A stretch of 64,000 nt of DNA from Pedosphaera sp. Its GTDB lineage: Bacteria > Verrucomicrobiota > Verrucomicrobiia > Limisphaerales > Pedosphaeraceae. Numbering within the stretch: position 1 is the first letter of the stretch; the number at the start of each line of letters is the position of its first letter. Of this stretch, positions 29,582 through 36,289 are shown piece by piece. A model generated the notes under the pieces. That model was not told the origin of the DNA. It did not search any database and saw only the letters and a list, made by a program, of their open reading frames with translations. Both the position numbers and the translations under genes were made by a program. The DNA lies in the NCBI GenBank assembly GCA_028293325.1, contig JAQGPA010000054.1:27391-91390 (forward strand), in the 5' to 3' direction.

Positions 29582-29939
29582 TTTTGTGCTCGGAACCATC
29601 GTTTATGGTTTTAAATGGGTAAACGGCTGACGGCAGGAAGGGAGCGGAATGAATTCCGCGATCCGTTAGGCGTGTGGTTCCAGGGCTTTGCGCGATGGGG
29701 CTTTTCCCGAGCCAAGGCACCGGCCGAAGTCGTTTTAAACAACCAGCAACCCGTGATTTGGGATAAACGCTCCGGCCCAGGGAGGGTCGCAATCGGAGTG
29801 ATGCCAGGACATGGTATACATTTTGCGATTGCGCAGAAATTTCTCAAAGCGTCGCAACGTCATTTTTCTTCTAATAAACCTCCGGCCCGCACGTTACTAC
29901 TATGGAAGCACATGTTGGAACGACGCTGGTAATCTGATT
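29582..29939. other. Intergenic region between macroglobulin and sigma factor genes
   Basis: These 358 bp hold no gene I can support. A short hairpin follows the macroglobulin stop. The stretch 29620-29800 looks like dispersed repeat DNA, with a self-complementary ggaatgaattcc near 29646, and open frames on both strands there lack domain similarity. The right end should contain the promoter of the ECF sigma gene, but no clear ECF-type element was recognised. Confidence 0.5.
29594..29612 (+). terminator. Possible weak terminator after the macroglobulin gene
   Basis: A 6-bp stem aaccat / atggtt with loop cgttt is followed by a short T run. It sits 13 bp after the stop codon. The stem is short and AT-rich, so termination is plausible but not secure. 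Confidence 0.3.
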
Positions 29940-30473
29940 GTGGACGCTAACAACTTAACCAAAGCCGATTGGGTGCACGCCGCACTCCGGCAATACGAGG
30001 GACCGCTGACCCGTTACGCCGCGCAGATCACCGGCGATATCGACCGGGCGCGCGACGTGGTGCAGGACACTTTTGTGCGACTCTGCGCGAAGGAGCCAGA
30101 GCACCTGGAAGGCCACCTTGCCGAGTGGTTGTTCACCGTCTGCCGGAATCGCGCACTGGATGTGCAGAGAAAGGAAAGTCGCATGACCCCGCTCAACGAA
30201 ATCGAACTGGAAGCCCATGAAAGCCGCGAGCCGTCACCGTCGGTCGCCGCGGAACGAAGCGAGAGCGCCAGCCAGGTGTTGCGGATGGTCGCCACGCTGC
30301 CAGCCAACCAGCAGGAGGTCATCCGGCTCAAATTCCAGAACGGCCTCAGTTATCTCGAAATCAGCCGCATCACCAATCTCACCGTCACCAACGTCGGTTT
30401 CCTGATCCATACCGGCATCAAGGCTCTCCGCCAGCAACTCAGGGTTGAAACAAAATCCAACCCGACGATTTAA
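29940..30473 (+). CDS. ECF-type RNA polymerase sigma factor
   Basis: This 177-residue protein has region 2 (LTRYAAQITGDIDRARDVVQ, DTFVRLCAKEP, WLFTVCRNRALDVQRKES) and region 4 (LPANQQEVIRLKFQNGLSYL, EISRITNLTVTNVGFLIHTG). I choose GTG 29940, where region 2 similarity begins; the upstream extension to 29811 is unlike any sigma factor. The gene following by 8 bp encodes a membrane protein whose first residues look like an anti-sigma factor, so the pair probably forms a sigma/anti-sigma switch. The regulon is unknown, and the macroglobulin gene upstream is a candidate target by position only. Confidence 0.9.
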   Translation: MDANNLTKADWVHAALRQYEGPLTRYAAQITGDIDRARDVVQDTFVRLCAKEPEHLEGHLAEWLFTVCRNRALDVQRKESRMTPLNEIELEAHESREPSPSVAAERSESASQVLRMVATLPANQQEVIRLKFQNGLSYLEISRITNLTVTNVGFLIHTGIKALRQQLRVETKSNPTI

Positions 30474-30481
30474 AGCGTGTT

Positions 30482-32464
30482 ATGAAACCAAATTCTGATG
30501 ATCCCCGGCTCACGGCCTATGCCTTGGGCGAATTGGATGAAGCCACCCGCAAAGAGATCGAGTCACAACTCGCGGCTTCCGAAGCCGACCGGCTTGAGGT
30601 CGAAGAAACCACCAAGTTGGCAGAAATGCTCACCAGGGAATTACGGACCGAGCCCATGCCCGCCCTCAATTCAAATCAGGTTGCAGCCATTGAAGCCAAA
30701 ATTGAAGAGAAACCAGAGGGACCGCGGGCATCCTTTTCTGAGTGGCTGGCCTTGCAGTTCAACCTCCTCAATCCGAAACTATCGATTTTTGCAACGCTCC
30801 TTGTCGTTATCGGCATTATTATCGTATTCGCAGGATTGCTTTTACCAAGTCTTTCCAAGGCAAAATTAACGGCGAAGAAACGGTCATTTAGATACGCTGA
30901 ATTGGAAACACTTGCTCTGGGCAAAAATTCCGCATCGAGGAGTAGCGAGGGGGACTTTTCAGCCCCCAAAGAGCCTGGGTTTATCACTCCCACAATCTCT
31001 GTCACCATTACAAATGGTTATCAGTTTGAGACGGCTCAACAAAACACCGCCACTTATCCGCAATTGCGCGAGAATTCCTTTGCGGGGGTGCTGCAACATC
31101 CCCTCTCCACTTTCTCCATCGATGTGGACACGGCGTCGTATGCGAATGTGCGCCGGTTCCTGACGGCGGGACAATTGCCGCCGCATGAGGCGGTGCGGCT
31201 TGAAGAGATGATTAATTATTTCTCCTATCAATACCCGCAACCGCGCGGCGAGGATCCTTTCTCGGCCAACATCGAAGTGGCGGGCTGTCCCTGGAACGGG
31301 GAGCATCGGCTGGTGCGCATCGGGCTCAAGGGCCGCGAGATCGTGCAGGACAAACGGCCACCCAGCAATTTCGTCTTCCTGATCGATGTCTCGGGCTCGA
31401 TGGAACCGGCCGAGCGGCTGCCGCTCATCAAGCAGGCGTTGCGGCAAATGGTGAAGAAAATGACCGCGAGCGACCGCGTGGCCATCGTCGTGTATGCCAG
31501 TGAAGCCGGCATCAAGCTTGCGTCCACCTCCTGCGCGCAGAAGGAAAAAATCTTGCAGGCCATTGACGAATTGGGCGCGGGTGGTTCGACCAACGGCGGC
31601 GAAGGCATCCAAGGGGCTTACCGCGTCGCGCAGGAGAATTACATCAAGGGCGGTGTCAATCGCGTCATCCTTTGCACGGACGGGGATTTCAATGTCGGCA
31701 TGACCGACCAGAGTCAATTGGTGCAGACGATCCAGGAAAAGGCCAAGAGCGGGGTGTTCCTGACCACGCTCGGCGTCGGCACGGACAATTACAAGGATGC
31801 CCTGATGCAGATGCTCGCGGACAAGGGGAACGGAAATTATTACTACCTGGACACGATTGAAGAGGCGCAAAAAGTGCTGATTGATCAAATGAACGGCACG
31901 CTGGTCACGATTGCCAAGGATGTGAAAATCCAGGTCGAATTCAATCCTAAGCAGGTCAGCGCGTATCGGCTGATCGGCTACGAGAAGCGGATGCTGCGCA
32001 AGGAGGACTTTAACAACGACGCCAAGGATGCAGGGGAAATCGGTGCCGGTCACACCGTCACCGCGCTCTATGAAATCGTGCCGGCTGGCACCGAGTTTCA
32101 TGGCGCGGTGGACGATTTGAAGTATCAGTCACCCACCACAAAACCGGAGCGCTACGTCAGCACCGGCAGCAAGGAATTGCTGACGCTCAAGCTCCGTTAC
32201 AAGCAACCCGACGGCGATAAAAGCAAGCTGCTGGAGTTCCCCTGCACGGATGGCGGCGCGAGTTTCGGCAAGGCCTCAACCGATTTCAAATTCGCCGCCG
32301 CCGTTGCCTCGTTCGGGATGATTTTGCGGGACTCCGAATTCAAAGGCAGTTCCTCCTACGGTGCGGTGTTGGAATTAGCTGAAGAGGCGAAAGGCACGGA
32401 CGAAGCGGGCTATCGCTCGGAGTTTCTCAACCTGGTGCGCAAAGCGCAGGCGTTGCAGAGATAA
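30482..32464 (+). CDS. VWA/DUF3520 membrane protein with anti-sigma-like N-terminus
   Basis: This 660-residue protein opens with DDPRLTAYALGELDEATRKE, the helical start typical of anti-sigma factors. A membrane helix (about 100-122, FATLLVVIGIIIVFAGLLL) and a linker follow. Next comes a von Willebrand N-terminal domain (HPLSTFSIDVDTASYANVRR). The VWA domain has the MIDAS motif LIDVSGSM with GGSTNGGEG and CTDGDFNVG. A DUF3520 C-terminal domain (YKQPDGDKSKLLEF, ASFGMILRDSEFKGSSSYG) ends it. YfbK-like proteins share the VWA/DUF3520 part but are usually lipoproteins. The combination with an anti-sigma-like head, 8 bp after an ECF sigma gene, suggests signal-dependent release of that sigma factor. 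Confidence 0.88.
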   Translation: MKPNSDDPRLTAYALGELDEATRKEIESQLAASEADRLEVEETTKLAEMLTRELRTEPMPALNSNQVAAIEAKIEEKPEGPRASFSEWLALQFNLLNPKLSIFATLLVVIGIIIVFAGLLLPSLSKAKLTAKKRSFRYAELETLALGKNSASRSSEGDFSAPKEPGFITPTISVTITNGYQFETAQQNTATYPQLRENSFAGVLQHPLSTFSIDVDTASYANVRRFLTAGQLPPHEAVRLEEMINYFSYQYPQPRGEDPFSANIEVAGCPWNGEHRLVRIGLKGREIVQDKRPPSNFVFLIDVSGSMEPAERLPLIKQALRQMVKKMTASDRVAIVVYASEAGIKLASTSCAQKEKILQAIDELGAGGSTNGGEGIQGAYRVAQENYIKGGVNRVILCTDGDFNVGMTDQSQLVQTIQEKAKSGVFLTTLGVGTDNYKDALMQMLADKGNGNYYYLDTIEEAQKVLIDQMNGTLVTIAKDVKIQVEFNPKQVSAYRLIGYEKRMLRKEDFNNDAKDAGEIGAGHTVTALYEIVPAGTEFHGAVDDLKYQSPTTKPERYVSTGSKELLTLKLRYKQPDGDKSKLLEFPCTDGGASFGKASTDFKFAAAVASFGMILRDSEFKGSSSYGAVLELAEEAKGTDEAGYRSEFLNLVRKAQALQR

Positions 32465-32496
32465 AAAGCGGACAGTGTAAACGCTGCTGGACAAGC

Positions 32497-32955
32497 GTGA
32501 ACGCCTGCAATAGGGTCGAATTGCAATTTGTATTCGGCTGGTTGGTTGGCGGCGTGAGTCACCTTCTTAAATACTGGAGAGTGTGGACGGAGATTTTCAT
32601 CGCCGCAGTCGCAAGCTTTGTTTTTATCCGCGTGTCAGCGTGGTGGGACCCCGACGTTGTGATTGCTTATTATTGTTGGGTGATTTTGATATCCAGCGGT
32701 CTCGTATTTGGTTTATGTGGAACGTGTCCGATTTTACTCATGGGCCTGATCCTATTCGCGCTGACGTTCACATTTACGTCCATACTTCTCGCTGATGGCT
32801 CCTTTCCAATCTTCCTTTGGGACATTCCATTTGTTGGTTGGCAATTTATGGTGGAAATGTCTGTCGCGTTATCCTTGGCCGTTCTCATTGGTGCGGCACT
32901 CGGACGCGGGACACGGCGATACTGGATGAGGCGGAAGGCAAGATATGCCGGCTAA
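32497..32955 (+). CDS. Hypothetical polytopic membrane protein
   Basis: This 152-residue protein has about four hydrophobic helices (WTEIFIAAVASFVFI; VIAYYCWVILISSGLVFGL; LLMGLILFALTFTFTSILL; FMVEMSVALSLAVLIGAALG) and a basic C-terminus (GTRRYWMRRKARYAG). I do not recognise the family. GTG 32497 is the first start; GTG 32554 is an alternative. It overlaps or nearly abuts the zinc-ribbon protein gene. Uniform codon use and a start directly after the VWA gene suggest a real gene. A decayed or truncated start is possible. Confidence 0.55.
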   Translation: MNACNRVELQFVFGWLVGGVSHLLKYWRVWTEIFIAAVASFVFIRVSAWWDPDVVIAYYCWVILISSGLVFGLCGTCPILLMGLILFALTFTFTSILLADGSFPIFLWDIPFVGWQFMVEMSVALSLAVLIGAALGRGTRRYWMRRKARYAG

Positions 32956-32965
32956 CAACACGCTT

Positions 32966-33433
32966 ATGCGAACTTGCAGCTACTGCGGTCGGGAAAATCC
33001 GGATGGCGCGGCTGACTGCCAGGAGTGCGGCACCGATCTTGCCATCACCCCTGCGCCAAAGCTTTCTGCGGAGCAGTGGGGTTGCTTGTCAAAATGGGCG
33101 CGGGTAGCCAGCATCCCTTTTGCCTGCCTCGCTTGCCTTTGGTTGGTGTTTATTGCGGGCGGACGCACCGATTCACCTGAGGAATTTGACATGGCACTCC
33201 GGTTGTCTTTCTTCCACGCGGCGCCGGTGGCATTTGCTTCCGCTCTGTTGAGTTTTCGCGTTACCCAGCGTTGGCATCTTCCACTTCGATATGTGTCCAT
33301 AGGGGTCGTCGCGATACTGGTCTGGATTTTATGTGCACGCTTCCTTGAAAATGCCCATTATTCTCATCTTCGGGCCCGCGGAATTGATCCGGAGCAGGTG
33401 CTGAGTTCCCTTAAGCCCGAGTCACAGCGATGA
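32966..33433 (+). CDS. Zinc-ribbon membrane protein
   Basis: This 155-residue protein begins MRTCSYCGRENPDGAADCQE and continues CGTDL, a CxxC-x10-CxxC zinc ribbon. About three hydrophobic helices follow (IPFACLACLWLVFIAGG; AAPVAFASALLSF; YVSIGVVAILVWILCARF). ATG 32966 puts the ribbon at the N-terminus; ATG 32945 would add seven residues and overlap the upstream gene by 11 bp. Such zinc-ribbon membrane proteins of unknown function are common in this group. Its stop overlaps the PhyH start by 4 bp (ATGA). Confidence 0.72.
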   Translation: MRTCSYCGRENPDGAADCQECGTDLAITPAPKLSAEQWGCLSKWARVASIPFACLACLWLVFIAGGRTDSPEEFDMALRLSFFHAAPVAFASALLSFRVTQRWHLPLRYVSIGVVAILVWILCARFLENAHYSHLRARGIDPEQVLSSLKPESQR

Positions 33434-34161
33434 TGATAGCAATCGCTCGAATGACCCCCGGGTGGTTGAATGATTTTCAGCGGGACGGCTTTGTTTGTCT
33501 GCCCGATCTGGTTTCGTCGGCGATGGTTTTGGAGTTAATCAGCGCGCTGGAGGAGGCAAACGGCGGAAATTCCGGTTTGCGCCATCGCGGACGGGAGACG
33601 TATGCCATTCGCAATTTGTTGGAAAGCGTTGCGGCGGTGCGCAGTCTGGCCGAATCGGCCGCGTTAAAGCCAGTGGTGAAGGAAGTGCTCGGTGCGGAGG
33701 CGTTCGCGGTGCGCGGGTTGTTGTTTGATAAAACGCCGGAAGCGAATTGGAAAGTGGCCTGGCATCAGGATCTGACCATCGCGGTGAAGCGGAAATTGGA
33801 AGTCACGGGTTTTGGCCCGTGGTCCATCAAGGCGGGCATCCAGCATGTCCAACCGCCGGTAGCGGTGCTGGAGAAAATGGTGACGGTGCGTTTGCACCTG
33901 GACGATTGCACGGAGAAGAACGGGCCGTTGCAGGTTTTGCCGGGTTCACACACGCAAGGCCGGCTCAACGCGGAGAACATCCAGGCCTGGCGCGCGCGTG
34001 CTTCGGCGATTTCCTGCGTGGCCGGCCGCGGCGGGGCGCTCTTGATGCGTCCCCTGCTCCTGCACGCCTCCTCGGCGGCCGTGCGCCCCGGCCATCGGCG
34101 CGTGATTCACCTGGAATTTGCCGCCGACACCTTGCCGGGCGGGTTGGAATGGCTGGGTTAA
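33430..34161 (+). CDS. Phytanoyl-CoA dioxygenase (PhyH) family protein
   Basis: This is a 243-residue Fe(II)/2-oxoglutarate oxygenase. The fold's iron-binding HxD is in WHQDLTIAV, the distal His is probably in LLLHASSAAV, and the oxoglutarate-binding Arg is in RRVIHLEFA. LPGSHTQGRL is a typical PhyH turn. The N-terminal helix LNDFQRDGFVCLPDLV also fits. The substrate is unknown; PhyH proteins hydroxylate many small molecules. The start ATG overlaps the stop of the zinc-ribbon gene. The TonB-like gene follows 102 bp downstream. Confidence 0.87.
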   Translation: MMIAIARMTPGWLNDFQRDGFVCLPDLVSSAMVLELISALEEANGGNSGLRHRGRETYAIRNLLESVAAVRSLAESAALKPVVKEVLGAEAFAVRGLLFDKTPEANWKVAWHQDLTIAVKRKLEVTGFGPWSIKAGIQHVQPPVAVLEKMVTVRLHLDDCTEKNGPLQVLPGSHTQGRLNAENIQAWRARASAISCVAGRGGALLMRPLLLHASSAAVRPGHRRVIHLEFAADTLPGGLEWLG

Positions 34162-34263
34162 GACCGCGATTTATCGCAAACCAGTTGCTCCGTGGGGCTT
34201 CGTGCGGCATGATTGGCGCGTATGTCCGCCGCCGGATCGCCACAAATTTCGTTGCGCCCGACC

Positions 34264-35202
34264 ATGAAACCATTGGTCGTGGCGTTGCTGATTTCAGTTG
34301 CGTTCCACGCGATCGTGGCGCTCACGGTGCTGGTGTTCGGGGTGACAAGGATTTTCGATTTCATGAACCAAAAGGCGGTGGCAGAACTGGCCCGCGCGCA
34401 AAGCAAAACCAACATGCAGGCCTTTGAGCGCGAAGCCCCGCTGCTGTTCGTGGAAGTGGATCCCACCACGGCCACGCCGGACGCGCCCAAGAACGCCAAG
34501 TATTATGCCTCCAAAAACACCAAGGCGGCAAACCCCGATGCGCAGCGCGACACCGACGCGCCCAAAATAGACGGCACCCAGATGCACGTGCCCAAGGTGG
34601 AAACCACCCCGCAGTTGCGGCCGTTTCCGCTGCAACCGTCACCCCCCAAGGAACCAAATCCGCAGGAGGAAACCACCGAGCCGAAGCCCAAGGGCGGGCA
34701 GCCGGTGGGCGACCTGGCCATGTCCAAGCCCAACACCAAGCCGGATCCGCAAGTGGGCGAAGCCCCCGCGGAAACCCACCCGCGTCCACGCACACTGGCG
34801 GAGGCACACCAGCAGCAACCGAGCCTGGCGGGTGAAAAAATGCGGCAGGATGGCGGGGTCAAGCGGCGGGCGGTGGTCACCTCGCTCGGCGCCAAAGAGT
34901 CGCCGTTCGGTGATTATGATGGCGTCCTCATCCGGGCCATCCAGGCGCACTGGTATGATTTGCTGAACGAGCAAGCCTTTGCCCGGGACCGGACCGGCCG
35001 GGTGACGCTGGAATTTCGCTTGAATTATGACGGGCGCATCACTGATATGAGGGTGATTGAGAACGGCGTGGACGAAGTGCTTTCCGTCCTGTGCCAGCGG
35101 GCGATCACCGACCCCTCGCCCTATGCCCCTTGGCCGAGCGATATGCGGCGGTTAATTGGCGCGGATTATCGGGAAGTGCGGTTCACTTTCTTTTATGAAT
35201 AG
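34264..35202 (+). CDS. TonB-like energy transducer
   Basis: This is a 312-residue periplasm-spanning protein. A single N-terminal membrane helix (VALLISVAFHAIVALTVLVF) contains the His found in TonB anchors. A long Pro/Lys-rich linker (about 60-220) ends in a TonB/TolA-type C-terminal domain (AIQAHWYDLLNEQAFARDRT, GRVTLEFRLNYDGRITDMRV). It would couple inner-membrane proton force, through the adjacent ExbB/ExbD pair, to an outer-membrane process. TTG 34213 and ATG 34222 are alternative starts, but ATG 34264 sits right before the membrane helix. No TonB-dependent receptor is in the window, so the target may be a Tol-like or motility function. Confidence 0.8.
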   Translation: MKPLVVALLISVAFHAIVALTVLVFGVTRIFDFMNQKAVAELARAQSKTNMQAFEREAPLLFVEVDPTTATPDAPKNAKYYASKNTKAANPDAQRDTDAPKIDGTQMHVPKVETTPQLRPFPLQPSPPKEPNPQEETTEPKPKGGQPVGDLAMSKPNTKPDPQVGEAPAETHPRPRTLAEAHQQQPSLAGEKMRQDGGVKRRAVVTSLGAKESPFGDYDGVLIRAIQAHWYDLLNEQAFARDRTGRVTLEFRLNYDGRITDMRVIENGVDEVLSVLCQRAITDPSPYAPWPSDMRRLIGADYREVRFTFFYE

Positions 35203-35260
35203 GCAAAAATTGCGGGCTGGTGAATAACCGGCGGCGGAATCAGTCGAGAATATAGAACAA

Positions 35261-35857
35261 ATGAATATCTTTTTTATCATCGTTATGGTGCTGACGTCCA
35301 TTGTCGGCCTGACCTTCATCGTGGAACGCGGGCTGGCGTTGCGCTGGGGCCGCATCCTGCCGCCGAGTGTGGAGGATGCCGCCAATGCCTGCCGGATCAC
35401 CACTGACCGGCCGGTTTTGCGCCGGGTCTGCGAGGAGAATCCCTCGCCGTTGGCGCGGCTGCTGTTGACCGCCGAGCAACACCTGGACACACCGCGGGAG
35501 GAAAATGAAAACGCCCTGCAAACCCGCGCCCGGCATGAGGTCGTGCAACTCGAACGCGGCCTGGTGGTGTTGGAAATCGTGATCGGCATCGCGCCGTTGA
35601 TGGGGTTGGTGGGGACGATTCACGGCATGATGGTGCTCTTCGGGGGAATGGGCAAATCGGGTTTGAATGACAACACCGTGCTGGCGCAGGGCATTTCGCT
35701 CATTCTGGGCTTCACGATGATGGGCTTGCTGATCGCCATCCCGTCGCTCATCGCCTGGAGTTATTACAGCAAAAAGGTGGAGATGCTCGCCGTGGAAATG
35801 GAAACCGTGTGCGAGGAACTATTGCAGCGGCAGTATCGCGAACAGACAAAGAAATAA
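35261..35857 (+). CDS. exbB: MotA/TolQ/ExbB proton channel protein
   Basis: This 198-residue protein has the three-helix layout of the ExbB/TolQ family. Helix 1 is at residues 3-20 (IFFIIVMVLTSIVGLTFIVE). A cytoplasmic loop with ENALQTRARHEVVQLERGL follows. Helices 2 and 3 sit in VVLEIVIGIAPLMGLVGTIH and LAQGISLILGFTMMGLLIAI. GLVGTIHGMM is the family signature. With ExbD, 3 bp downstream, it forms the proton-driven motor for the TonB-like protein upstream. ExbB versus TolQ cannot be decided by sequence alone; no Tol-Pal genes are nearby. Confidence 0.9.
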   Translation: MNIFFIIVMVLTSIVGLTFIVERGLALRWGRILPPSVEDAANACRITTDRPVLRRVCEENPSPLARLLLTAEQHLDTPREENENALQTRARHEVVQLERGLVVLEIVIGIAPLMGLVGTIHGMMVLFGGMGKSGLNDNTVLAQGISLILGFTMMGLLIAIPSLIAWSYYSKKVEMLAVEMETVCEELLQRQYREQTKK

Positions 35858-35860
35858 CCC

Positions 35861-36289
35861 ATGCGATTTTTCCTCCGCAAAAAAAGGCAGCCGCCCGCGA
35901 TCATCATCGTGGCCCTGATCGATGTATTGATCGTGGTGCTGATCTTTCTGCTGGTGACGACCACCTTCAAGAAACCGCAGCCGGCCTTGAAGCTGGCGCT
36001 GCCGGAATCGAGCCAGGCGACAAAAACGGGAGCGAGCGAAGCCCCGCCGCTTGTGGTGATCATCGAAGAAGATGGCGCTCTGCACCTGGGACCGGACGCC
36101 AAGCTGGTGACGGCGGACCGTTTGAAAACCGAATTAATCGCCGAGGCCGAAAAAAATCCGCAACTCAAACTAACCCTCAGCGCGGATAAGAAGGCGCCCT
36201 TCGGCCAGATCGTAAAAGTGATGGACGCCGCCAAGGAAGCAAAGGTCAAAACCATCAGCGCATTCACCAAACAGGCCGGGTCGCCTTAG
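35861..36289 (+). CDS. exbD: ExbD/TolR family protein
   Basis: This 142-residue protein has a short basic N-terminus and one membrane helix with the motor aspartate in ALIDVLIVVLIFLLVTTTF (Asp about 20). A periplasmic domain (VVIIEEDGALHLG, FGQIVKVMDAAKEAKVKTIS) follows. The layout and the conserved Asp match ExbD/TolR. It follows exbB by 3 bp and ends the operon. Its stop overlaps the convergent YfhO-like gene by 4 bp, so little space is left for a terminator. Confidence 0.9.
   Translation: MRFFLRKKRQPPAIIIVALIDVLIVVLIFLLVTTTFKKPQPALKLALPESSQATKTGASEAPPLVVIIEEDGALHLGPDAKLVTADRLKTELIAEAEKNPQLKLTLSADKKAPFGQIVKVMDAAKEAKVKTISAFTKQAGSP

Noticed and set aside
29559..29932. Open frames of 77-105 codons on both strands between the macroglobulin and sigma genes
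   Set aside because: They overlap each other, have no ribosome-binding site or domain, and lie in repeat-like DNA containing a self-complementary ggaatgaattcc.
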